A DNA stretch of 32,561 bases from JAJXWB01 sp047971685 (GCA_047971685.1 JBKDZW010000025.1:1-32561); one strand, 5' to 3'. Shown: positions 15,961 through 23,936, counted from the first letter of the stretch. Notes: generated by a model not told the origin, from the letters alone. Translations and numbers: made by a program.

Positions 15961-17211
15961 ATGTCCAACCTCTCGGGAAAACATGTCCTTCTCATCATCG
16001 GCGGGGGCATTGCGGCTTACAAGACGCTCGATCTCATCCGGCGCTTGCGCGAACGCAACGCCAGCATCACGACGGTGCTCACAAAAGCCGCCAAGCAATT
16101 CGTGACGCCGCTTTCAGTTGCCAGCCTGTCCGGCCACAAGGTCTTTGACGAGCTTTTCTCGCTCACCGACGAAACGGAAATCGGCCATATCCAGCTTTCG
16201 CGCGCCTCCGATCTGGTTGTGGTCGCCCCGGCGACGGCCGATCTTATGGCCAAGGCTGCGCTTGGTCTTGCCGACGATCTGGCGTCCACCCTGTTGCTTG
16301 CAACCGATAAGACCCCAATCTTCGTTCCCGCCATGAACGTCAGAATGTGGGCGCATCACGCGACGCAGCGCAACATAGCGACGCTGACGGCTGCGGGATG
16401 TTCTGTGCTGGGGCCAGCAGACGGCGAAATGGCCTGCGGCGAATTCGGGCCAGGCCGGATGATCGAGCCGCTCGATATCGTCGCGCGACTGGAGGAGCTT
16501 GTCGCCAGGGGCGCGGACGCGCCTACAGCGATTACCGGCGCGCAAGCACGGAAACCGCTTGCCGGCCGGCACGCTGTGGTGACTGCGGGACCGACCCGCG
16601 AAGCCATCGATCCCGTGCGCTACATCAGCAACAAATCCTCCGGCAAGCAAGGCTACGCCATTGCGGCGGCGCTTACTGCGGCCGGCGCGGAAACCGTGCT
16701 CGTCTCGGGGCCGGTCGATCTCGCGCCGCCTGCGGGTGTGACCGTCAAACACGCAGAGTCGGCGCGCGATATGCTCGCGCAAGTTCAAAACGCCTTGCCA
16801 ACCGACATTTTCGTCGCCGCCGCCGCCGTCGCCGACTGGCGGGTCGGGAACGCCGGCACACAAAAAACGAAGAAGGGGCCCAGCGGTCCGCCAACGATTG
16901 AGCTCGTGGAAAACCCCGATATTCTCAGGACGATTTCGCAGATGACGGCTGGGCGTCCGAAACTGGTCGTCGGCTTTGCTGCGGAAACCGAAAACCTCGT
17001 CGCCAATGCGCAGGCCAAACTTGCGCGCAAGAATTGCGATCTCATCATCGCCAACGATGTCGGCGCCGAACAGGCGATCTTTGGCGGCGATCTCAATCGT
17101 GTCGTAATTGTCGACAAAAGCGGCGCGCAGGCCTGGCCGCAAGCAAACAAGGCGGAAATCGCGGACAGGATCGTCGCGCTGATCGCCACACGGCTGGATG
17201 GCAAGATATGA
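15961..17211 (+). CDS. coaBC: Bifunctional phosphopantothenoylcysteine decarboxylase/phosphopantothenate-cysteine ligase
   Basis: CoaBC catalyses two consecutive steps of coenzyme A synthesis in the cytosol. The 416-residue protein begins with a flavodoxin-like CoaC domain (about residues 1-190): G-G-G-I-A-A-Y-K-T, the P-A-M-N-x-x-M-W substrate loop, and A-C-G-E-F-G-x-G-R-M with the active cysteine. The CoaB ligase domain (about 200-410) shows V-T-A-G-P-T-R-E-x-I-D-P-V-R-Y-I-S-N, A-A-A-V-A-D-W and a K-x-K-K segment (K-T-K-K). The start ATG 15961 has GAGGGA just upstream. The stop overlaps dut in an ATGA junction; coaBC-dut is a conserved pair. coaE, the last CoA step, is also in this window. 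Confidence 0.96.
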   Translation: MSNLSGKHVLLIIGGGIAAYKTLDLIRRLRERNASITTVLTKAAKQFVTPLSVASLSGHKVFDELFSLTDETEIGHIQLSRASDLVVVAPATADLMAKAALGLADDLASTLLLATDKTPIFVPAMNVRMWAHHATQRNIATLTAAGCSVLGPADGEMACGEFGPGRMIEPLDIVARLEELVARGADAPTAITGAQARKPLAGRHAVVTAGPTREAIDPVRYISNKSSGKQGYAIAAALTAAGAETVLVSGPVDLAPPAGVTVKHAESARDMLAQVQNALPTDIFVAAAAVADWRVGNAGTQKTKKGPSGPPTIELVENPDILRTISQMTAGRPKLVVGFAAETENLVANAQAKLARKNCDLIIANDVGAEQAIFGGDLNRVVIVDKSGAQAWPQANKAEIADRIVALIATRLDGKI

Positions 17212-17690
17212 GAAAACCACAAGGAGTCGTCGTTCGGCTTGTGCGGCTGGCGCATGCCCACGATCTCGACGCGCCTGGCTATCAAAGCGCAGGCGCTGCG
17301 GGCCTCGATCTCGCCTGTGCGCTCGGCGCATCGGAAAAAATCGTGATCGAACCCGGGGCGCGGATGATTGTGCCGACCGGGTTTCGTATGGAATTGCCGT
17401 GCGGCTATGAGGCGCAGGTGCGTCCACGCTCCGGGCTTGCCGCCAACCATGGCGTGACCGTGCTGAACACGCCCGGCACGATCGACAGCGATTATCGCGG
17501 CGAGATCAAAGTCATTCTCTATAATGCGGGCGACGAGCCATTCAGACTTAAACGCGGCATGCGGATCGCCCAACTCGTCGTCGCGCCGATTGTGCAGGTC
17601 GGGCTGGAATTGGTTGAGCGTCTGTCGGACACGACGCGCGCCGACGGCGGTTTCGGCTCGACGGGAACAAATCTGCCGCATGCGCCATAG
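17208..17690 (+). CDS. dut: Deoxyuridine 5'-triphosphate nucleotidohydrolase
   Basis: dUTPase hydrolyses dUTP to dUMP, keeping uracil out of DNA and supplying thymidylate synthesis. The 160-residue product has all five trimeric-dUTPase motifs in order: A-G-L-D-L, R-P-R-S-G-L-A, N-T-P-G-T-I-D-S-D-Y-R-G-E, R-I-A-Q-L-V and the C-terminal G-G-F-G-S-T-G arm. An upstream in-frame extension to 17034 overlaps coaBC and is not part of the protein; the ATG at 17208 overlaps the coaBC stop by four bases. Confidence 0.96.
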   Translation: MRKPQGVVVRLVRLAHAHDLDAPGYQSAGAAGLDLACALGASEKIVIEPGARMIVPTGFRMELPCGYEAQVRPRSGLAANHGVTVLNTPGTIDSDYRGEIKVILYNAGDEPFRLKRGMRIAQLVVAPIVQVGLELVERLSDTTRADGGFGSTGTNLPHAP

Positions 17691-17770
17691 TCTGGAGAAT
17701 GTTCTCTTCGCGCTCCGGCGCAAATCGACATTGAAACAAGCGCCCGCAAGCGGTTCAATTGGCGTAAGCA

Positions 17771-17812
17771 TCGGGCGCCGGCTTTTCGCGCGCCCGAACC
17801 AGCGGATATAAT
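17771..17812 (+). promoter_or_regulatory. Hairpin and TATAAT in the dut-cysK gap
   Basis: The 137-bp gap contains a perfect 8-bp inverted repeat, TCGGGCGC (17771-17778) and GCGCCCGA (17790-17797) around an 11-base loop, and a consensus -10 hexamer TATAAT at 17807-17812. The hexamer about 17 bp upstream (TTTTCG) is a poor -35 and lies in the hairpin loop. Transcription from this -10 would begin about 8-10 bases before the cysK ATG, which would cut into the ribosome binding site. The inverted repeat could be an operator or a readthrough hairpin for the ubiE operon; no T-run follows it. Confidence 0.35.
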
Positions 17813-17827
17813 CACTAGAGGAAAATC

Positions 17828-18799
17828 ATGAGCCAGAACGAAGCCGGAAACCGCAACGGACGGGGAAAAGTCTATAATTCAATCGTCGACACGATCGGCG
17901 ACACGCCGCTTGTCCGGCTGGATCGTCTGGCCAAGGAAAAGGGCGTCAAAGCCAATCTTCTGGCAAAGCTCGAGTTCTTCAATCCGCTGGCGAGTGTGAA
18001 AGACAGGATCGGCGTCAACATGATCGCGGCCATGGAAGCCGCCGGCAAGATCACACCCGGCAAATCGACGCTGGTCGAGCCTACTTCCGGCAATACCGGC
18101 ATTGCGCTCGCCTTCGTTGCGGCAGCGCGCGGCTATCGCCTGATTCTGGTGATGCCGGAATCCATGTCGATCGAGCGCCGCAAGATGCTGGCGCTGCTTG
18201 GCGCCGAGCTTGAGCTGACCCCTGCCGCACAGGGCATGAAGGGCGCAATTGCGCGCGCTGACGAACTCGCCAAGACCATTCCGGGCGCAATCATCCCGCA
18301 GCAGTTTGAAAATCCGGCCAATCCCGACATTCATCGTCGCACGACAGCCGAGGAAATCTGGAACGATACGGACGGCAAGATCGACGCGGTGATTTCGGGC
18401 GTCGGCACCGGCGGCACAATCACCGGCGTCGGCCAGGTTCTCAAGAGCCGCAATTCCAAGATCAGAATTGTTGCGGTTGAGCCCGAGGATTCGCCGATTC
18501 TTTCCGGGGGCCAGCCGGGACCGCACAAGATTCAGGGCATTGGCGCCGGATTTGTGCCCTCGGTGCTCGACCGCTCCGTCATCGATGAAGTAATCAAGGT
18601 CGGCAATCAGACCTCCTTCGACTACGCCCGGCTGGTGGCGCGGCTCGAGGGCATCCCTGTCGGAATTTCCTCGGGTGCAGCGATTGCGGCGGCTGTAGAG
18701 CTTGGCCTGCGCCCGGACATGGCGGACAAGAACATCGCCATCATCATTCCCTCTTTTGCCGAGCGCTATCTTTCGACGGCGCTGTTCGATGGACTATAA
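17828..18799 (+). CDS. cysK: Cysteine synthase A (O-acetylserine sulfhydrylase)
   Basis: CysK is the PLP-dependent enzyme that makes cysteine from O-acetylserine and sulfide. The 323-residue product has the PLP lysine Lys58 in P-L-A-S-V-K-D-R-I-G, the asparagine loop E-P-T-S-G-N-T-G, and the phosphate-binding G-V-G-T-G-G-T-I-T-G. The C-terminal S-S-G-A-A segment is also present. Length is typical. The gene has its own 5' gap of 137 bp and is followed by 120 bp without a feature before the crotonase gene. By inference, cysteine made here could feed the CoA (coaBC) and methionine/SAM routes encoded nearby. Confidence 0.95.
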   Translation: MSQNEAGNRNGRGKVYNSIVDTIGDTPLVRLDRLAKEKGVKANLLAKLEFFNPLASVKDRIGVNMIAAMEAAGKITPGKSTLVEPTSGNTGIALAFVAAARGYRLILVMPESMSIERRKMLALLGAELELTPAAQGMKGAIARADELAKTIPGAIIPQQFENPANPDIHRRTTAEEIWNDTDGKIDAVISGVGTGGTITGVGQVLKSRNSKIRIVAVEPEDSPILSGGQPGPHKIQGIGAGFVPSVLDRSVIDEVIKVGNQTSFDYARLVARLEGIPVGISSGAAIAAAVELGLRPDMADKNIAIIIPSFAERYLSTALFDGL

Positions 18800-18919
18800 G
18801 GACGCGCGGACCGGCGGCGGCGGAAGCGCTGCGCCGTCGGCTCTAAGCTTTTGATTTCAGACAAATGATCCGGCTTTCGTCGATCCCGTCAAAAGCCCGG
18901 CTGTTCCAGGGAGGCGTTA

Positions 18920-19693
18920 TTGTCCTTTTCCAACATCCTCGTCGAAACGCATGGCAATGTAGGGCTTGTGCGTCTCAACCGCCCGCAGGCGCTCAATGCG
19001 CTCAACTCGGCGCTGTTAGACGAACTCAATATAGCGCTGACGGAATTCGACAGGTCGGATGATATCGGCTGTATGGTCATCACCGGCTCGGCCAAGGCGT
19101 TCGCCGCCGGCGCCGACATCAAGGAAATGCTGCCCAAGTCCTACATGGACGCTTATCTTGAGGATTTCATCTCCTCCTGGGAGGGCGTCACGCGCATCCG
19201 CAAGCCGATCATCGCGGCGGTAGCGGGCTTTGCGCTGGGCGGAGGCTGCGAGCTTGCCATGATGTGCGATTTCATTCTGGCAGCCGACACGGCCAAGTTC
19301 GGCCAACCCGAAATCAAACTTGGCGTCATGCCCGGCGTTGGCGGCACGCAGCGTCTGACCCGTTTCGTTGGCAAATCCAAGGCCATGGAATTGTGTCTGA
19401 CCGGGCGCATGATGGATGTGGCGGAAGCCGAGCGCTCCGGGCTCGTTTCCCGGATCGTTGCAGCCGACGATCTGGTGACGGAAGCCATCAAGACCGCCCA
19501 GACAATCGCCGGTTTCTCGCGGCCAGCCGTCATGTTGACCAAGGAAACGGTCAATCGCAGCTATGAAACGACGCTCACCGAGGGCATTCGTTTCGAGCGA
19601 CGCGTATTTCATTCGATGTTCGCGCTTGAGGACAAGAAGGAGGGCATGTCGGCTTTTGCCGAGAAGCGCCCGCCACAGTTCCGCAACCGATAG
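18920..19693 (+). CDS. Enoyl-CoA hydratase (crotonase family)
   Basis: This is a 257-residue crotonase-fold enzyme, predicted to hydrate short-chain 2-enoyl-CoA esters in fatty acid or amino acid breakdown. The oxyanion-hole segment A-F-A-A-G-A-D-I-K-E-M and both catalytic glutamates are present: Glu111 (G-G-G-C-E-L-A) and Glu131 (Q-P-E-I-K-L-G), spaced 20 apart as in rat mitochondrial hydratase. The L-G-V-M-P-G-V-G-G-T-Q-R-L block follows. The TTG start at 18920 is supported by AGGGAGG about five bases upstream and by a typical N-terminal S-F-x-N-I-L-V-E. A crotonase gene before rpsT-dnaA is a common alphaproteobacterial order. The exact substrate is not shown. Confidence 0.92.
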   Translation: MSFSNILVETHGNVGLVRLNRPQALNALNSALLDELNIALTEFDRSDDIGCMVITGSAKAFAAGADIKEMLPKSYMDAYLEDFISSWEGVTRIRKPIIAAVAGFALGGGCELAMMCDFILAADTAKFGQPEIKLGVMPGVGGTQRLTRFVGKSKAMELCLTGRMMDVAEAERSGLVSRIVAADDLVTEAIKTAQTIAGFSRPAVMLTKETVNRSYETTLTEGIRFERRVFHSMFALEDKKEGMSAFAEKRPPQFRNR

Positions 19694-19703
19694 ACCCGCC
19701 CCG

Positions 19704-19732
19704 TTGACGCCAGCCTATTTTCTGAATATCTA
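19704..19732 (+). promoter_or_regulatory. Sigma-70-type promoter for rpsT
   Basis: TTGACG at 19704-19709 and TATCTA at 19727-19732 are separated by exactly 17 bp, 11 bp after the crotonase stop. This is the best housekeeping promoter I found in the window. Predicted transcription start is near 19738-19740, giving a leader of about 97-99 bases before the rpsT ATG. Confidence 0.7.
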
Positions 19733-19745
19733 ACGGCCGTCGCCT

Positions 19746-19770
19746 GACTCTCTCGAAGAGAGCCGGGCTC
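19746..19770 (+). promoter_or_regulatory. Alternative hairpins in the rpsT leader
   Basis: CTCTC (19748-19752) can pair with GAGAG (19758-19762) around TCGAA, or GAGCC (19760-19764) can pair with GGCTC (19766-19770). The two stems share bases 19760-19762 and cannot coexist. The second stem has only a one-base spacer, so it would need end pairs to open. S20 synthesis is known to be feedback-controlled in E. coli; whether this small structure does that here is inference. Confidence 0.25.
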
Positions 19771-19836
19771 CCTTATTTGGAAATTGGCCTGGCGCGATCG
19801 ATTCGGCGCGACCGGCTGAGCGTTAAGGACTTAACA

Positions 19837-20103
19837 ATGGCTAACACGAGTTCGGCAAAGAAGGCCGTACGCAAGATCGCCCGCCGCACCGCCGTGCGTC
19901 GCGCGCGTCGCGGCCAGATGCGCACTTTTCTGCGCAAGGTCGAAGAGGCAATCGCAAGCGGCGATCAATCGGCAGCCGCAAGCGCGCTGTCGACTGCCGC
20001 GCCACGCGTCATGCGCGCGGCTCAGAAGGGCATCATTCACAAGAACACCGCTTCACGAAAAGTGTCGCGCCTCACAGCGCGCGTGAAGGCGATGGCCAAC
20101 TGA
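19837..20103 (+). CDS. rpsT: 30S ribosomal protein S20
   Basis: S20 is a primary 16S rRNA-binding protein of the small subunit. The 88-residue, very basic product has the family opening M-A-N-T-S-S-A-K-K-A-x-R-K and the C-terminal I-H-K-N-T-A-S-R-K-x-S-R-L segment. The ATG at 19837 has TAAGGA eight bases upstream. An upstream extension to 19777 lies in the leader and is not coding. It has its own promoter and a strong intrinsic terminator, so it is probably a single-gene transcript placed before dnaA, a conserved alphaproteobacterial order. Confidence 0.97.
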   Translation: MANTSSAKKAVRKIARRTAVRRARRGQMRTFLRKVEEAIASGDQSAAASALSTAAPRVMRAAQKGIIHKNTASRKVSRLTARVKAMAN

Positions 20104-20133
20104 TCCAGTTGATTTCGGTCAGACAAAATTTTA

Positions 20134-20162
20134 AGCCGGGCGAAAGCCCGGCTTTTTGTTTT
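20134..20162 (+). terminator. Intrinsic terminator of rpsT
   Basis: A perfect 8-bp stem, AGCCGGGC (20134-20141) and GCCCGGCT (20146-20153), closes a GAAA tetraloop and is followed at once by TTTTTGTTTTG... (20152 onward). It begins 31 bases after the rpsT stop. It should end rpsT transcription and separate it from dnaA. Confidence 0.9.
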
Positions 20163-20904
20163 GGGAACGTCGCGCCGACACGCCACATTAGTGATTTATT
20201 AACACCCTTGTGCGTAGGCGCGCATACGATTGTGCTACGATTCAATGCCTTGTCGTTAAAGCTGGTGTGCGTGCAATTTCAACCGCTCCTGACTCGCCGA
20301 TTCCGACTCGAATCCAGCATGCGACAAGGCGAACGCCGTACTGCGATTCATTGCAATCATCCGCAAACAGACCGCTAGGACTCAACTCATTAGCGAGATC
20401 AATTTCATCCAATCAAATTTACCGCGGATGTGATCGTGAAAGAATCATGACGCGATGGATTGGCGCCGCAGAGCCCGGCTATTAGTGTCCTCCTTATTGA
20501 GATGAGCGGCGTAATGCTCACTCGCAGTTGCTCTGCATCCCCCAACTTTTCATGCGCCTTGTGCGCCGTGAATTGCGATGGGCGCATGTGCGGCTGACGA
20601 GCGAGATGTGTGGTGAAACGCTATGTGACGAAGGTAATCTTCGTTGCATGAGGGGGCTGTAACGTGAAGCATAATATCCAATCAAAAAAATGGCCTCGTA
20701 AGCACGATATGAGTTCGTTTTCGTTCTGTGTTGGCGTTCGGCATCAATATCAGCGACGACAGTCACATTCGCTTTTCCATCGAAGTTAGAGCTTCTCCTT
20801 CCAATCAATATTTTGACGTCAGTCGCCGCAAGGTGCTGAAACGCGAACAAGCGACGCTTGTTGGCGCGGTCTTTTTTTCACTCAATCGAAGCCAGGCAAG
20901 AACA
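20163..20904 (+). promoter_or_regulatory. Long dnaA upstream region with a GANTC cluster
   Basis: This 742-bp stretch between the rpsT terminator and dnaA has no gene I can support; the short frames in it lack conserved motifs. Sampled rows are 40-47% GC, lower than coding DNA. Eight GANTC sites, the target of the CcrM methyltransferase, occur at 20239, 20291, 20299, 20305, 20310, 20345, 20379 and 20442. A DnaA-box-like TTATTAACA is at 20196-20204, with one mismatch to TTATNCACA. An inverted repeat ACGAAG-N5-CTTCGT is at 20628-20644. A TTGACG at 20813-20818 has no good -10. The region probably holds the cell-cycle-controlled dnaA promoter, but I cannot place its start point. Confidence 0.6.
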
Positions 20905-22395
20905 ATGAACAAGTCCGTGTCTTCCGTGTCCCGCGCAAACTCTCCTGAATTGAAAGATCGGTCTATGGAAGACTGGTGGATGCATGTTTGCAAACGTTTG
21001 CGCGCCGAGCTCGGAGAAGCCAAGTTCAATTCATGGTTCGGCCGTGTCGAGCTGGACAATATTCAAGCCGGCGTCGTCTATCTGTCGGTACCCACGACAT
21101 TTCTGAAGAGCTGGATACAGAGGCATTTCCAGGGAAATATTCGCGCAGCGATCGCCGCTGACCGGCCCGATCTCGTCGAGGTCGTTATTCGGATTCGTAC
21201 ATCCGTTCGTCTGTCGCCCGATTGCGCGCATGACAAAGGACGCGGAACCAAACCGGCGACGCAGAAAATCGCAGCGCTTACAAACCACATCCTGCTCCCG
21301 AAGACCGCCTTTCCGAAGAAACCCGCCGATGCGGGCGACGGGCAGCGCTTCATTGGCTCCCCGCTTGATCATCGCATGACCTTCGAGACCTTTCTGGTTG
21401 GTCCGTCCAACGCAATGCCACACAAGGCCGCATCGCGTGTTGCGGCAGCGGCGGTTGGCGATGCGATCGAATTCAACCCGCTCTACATTCATGCCAACGT
21501 CGGTCTGGGTAAAACACATCTTGTGCAATCGATTGCGCAATCGGCGGCGGCGGCGGGCCGCAACGTGGTCTATCTGACCGCCGAAAAGTTCATGTATGGC
21601 TTTGCCTCATCGCTCAAGAACCAGACGACGCTCGCCTATAAGGAGCAATTGCGCGCCATTGATCTCCTCATTGTCGACGATGTGCAGTTCCTCAACGGCA
21701 AGGTAATCCCACACGAATTTGGGCATGTCCTGAATTCGATGCTGGATGCGGGCCGCCAGGTGGTGATCGCCGGCGATAGACAACCCAACGATCTCGACAA
21801 CCTCGACGAGCGCGTGAGATCGCGATTGATGGGCGGCGTCAGTCTCGAACTCGGCGCACTGGATATCGAATTGCGCCGGGCTATTCTCAATTCACGCATT
21901 TCGATTGCGCAGCAGCGGCAAGCTGGATTCGAGGTCCCCGCCACAGTGGTCGATTATGTGGCGCAGATAATAGACACGAACGGTCGCGATCTCGAAGGCG
22001 CGGTCAACAGACTTCTCGCACGCGTCACCTTGAGCGGCGCGCCGTTGAATGTCGAGATTGCCGAACAAGCCATTCGCGATCTGGTGCGGACACGCGACCC
22101 GAAAAAGGTCAAGATCGAAGATATTCAGAAGCTGGTCGCCAACCACTATAATGTGACGCGCGCCGATCTTCTGTCGTCGCGACGGACCGCCTCCGTCGTC
22201 AGGCCGCGACAGATCGCCATGTTCTTGTCCAAAATCCTGACGCCGCGTTCATTGCCCGAAATCGGCCGTCGGTTCGGCGGCCGCGATCATACGACCGTCC
22301 TGCACGCGGTCCGCAAAATCGAGGGCTTGTCCTCGTCGGATCGGCACCTCGCACAAGATATCGACTATCTCAAGCGCATGCTGACCGAGATCTGA
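20905..22395 (+). CDS. dnaA: Chromosomal replication initiator protein DnaA
   Basis: DnaA is the AAA+ initiator that binds origin boxes and opens the duplex. The 496-residue product has domain I (about residues 20-100, with W-x-x-V-C-K-R-L-R-A-E-L-G), a variable linker, the AAA+ core (about 150-370) and the C-terminal DNA-binding domain IV (about 385-490) with the signature G-G-R-D-H-T-T-V-L-H-A. Walker A reads A-N-V-G-L-G-K-T at 197-204, so the usual first glycine is alanine; Walker B is D-D at 258-259. Sensor 2 G-R-D-L-E-G-A-V-N-R is intact. The frame is open back to 20728, but similarity begins after the ATG at 20905. The predicted origin is about 7.4 kb to the right. Confidence 0.95.
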   Translation: MNKSVSSVSRANSPELKDRSMEDWWMHVCKRLRAELGEAKFNSWFGRVELDNIQAGVVYLSVPTTFLKSWIQRHFQGNIRAAIAADRPDLVEVVIRIRTSVRLSPDCAHDKGRGTKPATQKIAALTNHILLPKTAFPKKPADAGDGQRFIGSPLDHRMTFETFLVGPSNAMPHKAASRVAAAAVGDAIEFNPLYIHANVGLGKTHLVQSIAQSAAAAGRNVVYLTAEKFMYGFASSLKNQTTLAYKEQLRAIDLLIVDDVQFLNGKVIPHEFGHVLNSMLDAGRQVVIAGDRQPNDLDNLDERVRSRLMGGVSLELGALDIELRRAILNSRISIAQQRQAGFEVPATVVDYVAQIIDTNGRDLEGAVNRLLARVTLSGAPLNVEIAEQAIRDLVRTRDPKKVKIEDIQKLVANHYNVTRADLLSSRRTASVVRPRQIAMFLSKILTPRSLPEIGRRFGGRDHTTVLHAVRKIEGLSSSDRHLAQDIDYLKRMLTEI

Positions 22396-22408
22396 CCGCG
22401 CAAAACAT

Positions 22409-22439
22409 CTCCCGCAAAAGCTACAAACTTTTGCAGGAG
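22409..22439. terminator. Hairpin between convergent dnaA and the adenosine kinase gene
   Basis: CTCC-C-GCAAAAG (22409-22420) pairs with CTTTTGC-A-GGAG (22428-22439) around a 7-base loop, with one C-A mismatch. On the - strand the stem is followed by a short TGTTTTG tract; on the + strand no T-run follows. It may terminate the - strand operon and act as a weak stop for dnaA. Confidence 0.4.
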
Positions 22440-22513
22440 CGGTGCATGGGAAGACAGGGTGACGGCGCGCATCCCACGCTTCTGATTGCAATGCGCGTTC
22501 GAGCAGCGATGTT

Positions 22514-23512
22514 TTATCGAAGCGATTGCTCGACCAGTTGCGCCAGCGATATCTCCGGGCGCGCGCCAAAATGCTGAATGACTTCGGCGGCCGCCAGCGC
22601 GCCAATTGCAGCGCAACGCGCAAGCGGCATGTTGCGCGCAAGACCGTAGAGCGCGCCAGCGGCAAAGAGATCGCCCGCGCCGGTCGTGTCGATGAGCTTT
22701 TCAATCGAGGCCGCCGGCACGGATTGCACCGCACCATGATCGACGATCACGCAGCCGTCAGCGGAACGGGTAATGAAAGCAAGGCATTTTTCATCCGACA
22801 GCGCCATGACGGCGGTATCGAAATCCGCCGTCTGATAGAGCGCGTGCAATTCGCTTTCATTGGCGAACAAAATGTCCACGAGACCCTTGCGGATGAGATC
22901 TAGAAATTCGTCACGGTAGCGGTCGACACAGAAAGAATCCGACAGCGTGATTGCTGTTTTACGGCCGGCGGCATGCGCAACGGCCGCCGCTCGGCGGAAC
23001 GCCTCTTTCGCACGCGGCGGATCCCACAGATAGCCCTCAAAGTAGAGAATGCGCGCATCTGCGATCAGTTTTTCATCGACATCCTCGGGTCCGAGCCCGA
23101 CGCAGGCGCCGAGATAGGTCGACATGGTGCGTTCGCCATCGGGCGTCACGACGATCATACAGCGGGCGGTCGAAGGGCCCGCGCTGGAGGGTTGCGTGTC
23201 GAAATGAACGCCTGCGGCTTTGATATCGTGGCGGAAAGCGTGACCGATCTCGTCGTCGCGCACCTTGCCGATGTATGCGGCCTTGCCGCCGAGGCTTGCA
23301 ACGCCGGCAATCGTATTTGCCGCCGATCCGCCCGAGGCGATCGTCGCCGCTCCCATGGCCTCATAAAGGTTCAACGCCTTGGCCTCTTCAACGAGGGTCA
23401 TGGCGCCCTTGTGCAAACCATGAGAGACAAGAAAATCGTCTTCGGCTCGTGCGATCACATCGACAATGGCGTTGCCGATGCCGACAACATCGAAAGTGGC
23501 GTCTGCGCTCAT
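22514..23512 (-). CDS. PfkB-family kinase, probable adenosine kinase
   Basis: This 332-residue ribokinase/PfkB-fold enzyme shows the N-terminal V-V-G-I-G-N-A-I-V-D-V segment, the substrate-loop S-G-G-S-A-A-N-T motif and the C-terminal D-T-T-G-A-G-D-L-F-A-A-G motif with catalytic Asp281. Alphaproteobacterial orthologues at this locus are annotated as adenosine kinase, which returns adenosine to AMP. Adenosine is a product of the SAM cycle, so a link to metK is reasonable by inference. Other sugar or nucleoside substrates cannot be excluded. It is the last gene of the - strand operon starting with the Tim44-like gene, 49 bp after the XRE regulator. Confidence 0.85.
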   Translation of the reverse strand: MSADATFDVVGIGNAIVDVIARAEDDFLVSHGLHKGAMTLVEEAKALNLYEAMGAATIASGGSAANTIAGVASLGGKAAYIGKVRDDEIGHAFRHDIKAAGVHFDTQPSSAGPSTARCMIVVTPDGERTMSTYLGACVGLGPEDVDEKLIADARILYFEGYLWDPPRAKEAFRRAAAVAHAAGRKTAITLSDSFCVDRYRDEFLDLIRKGLVDILFANESELHALYQTADFDTAVMALSDEKCLAFITRSADGCVIVDHGAVQSVPAASIEKLIDTTGAGDLFAAGALYGLARNMPLARCAAIGALAAAEVIQHFGARPEISLAQLVEQSLR

Positions 23513-23561
23513 TCTGGGAAGCTCCTGATCGCGGTCCTTGTAGGCGGCGGCCCGCAGCAGA

Positions 23562-23936
23562 TCAATCCTCCGACTTTCGTACAGCCGCAGCTTCGATAAT
23601 CCGCGTCATATCTGCAAAATCCGCATCGTTCAGGTCGCCTATCGTGCGAGCCAGAAGGTTGGCGAAGGCCGTCGCCTCCGGAATTGCCCCCGATGTGTCG
23701 ATCTTGATGCGCGGATCGGAACTTTGCGCAAGGCGACATAATTCTTCCGCATCATCCCAGATGACGTTGAAATATACGATTATGCGCTGGACCAGAAACC
23801 AGGTGGGGGCGCCGCGCCTGCCGTGCTCGAGCGCGGAGAGATAGGCGGCGGAAACGCCAATCGCATGCGCCATCGTCTTGAGCGTCACGCCGCGCTCAGC
23901 GCGCATTTGCCGGAGTTTTGCGCCAAGCGGCGTCAT
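23562..23936 (-). CDS. XRE-family helix-turn-helix regulator
   Basis: This 124-residue protein has an N-terminal Cro/CI HTH (about residues 5-62) with the recognition region V-T-L-K-T-M-A-H-A-I-G-V-S-A-A-Y-L-S-A-L-E-H-G. A C-terminal helical region (about 75-120), rich in A, D and E, carries no recognisable ligand domain. It belongs to a small regulator type common in alphaproteobacteria next to smr/mltA. The gene starts 23 bp after smr and ends 49 bp before the kinase, so it is transcribed with them. Its target is unknown; I saw no obvious palindrome at the operon head. Confidence 0.87.
   Translation of the reverse strand: MTPLGAKLRQMRAERGVTLKTMAHAIGVSAAYLSALEHGRRGAPTWFLVQRIIVYFNVIWDDAEELCRLAQSSDPRIKIDTSGAIPEATAFANLLARTIGDLNDADFADMTRIIEAAAVRKSED

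Noticed and set aside
16114..17427. Long antisense frame (437 codons) opposite coaBC and dut
   Set aside because: It mirrors two clear genes in a GC-rich sequence and has no recognisable domain; such frames are expected from codon bias.
20109..20485. Short + strand frames in the rpsT-dnaA gap
   Set aside because: They cross the rpsT terminator, have no ribosome binding sites or motifs, and coincide with the GANTC cluster, so they look non-coding.
20728..20904. 59-codon N-terminal extension of DnaA
   Set aside because: DnaA domain I similarity begins after ATG 20905, and the extension resembles no DnaA N terminus.
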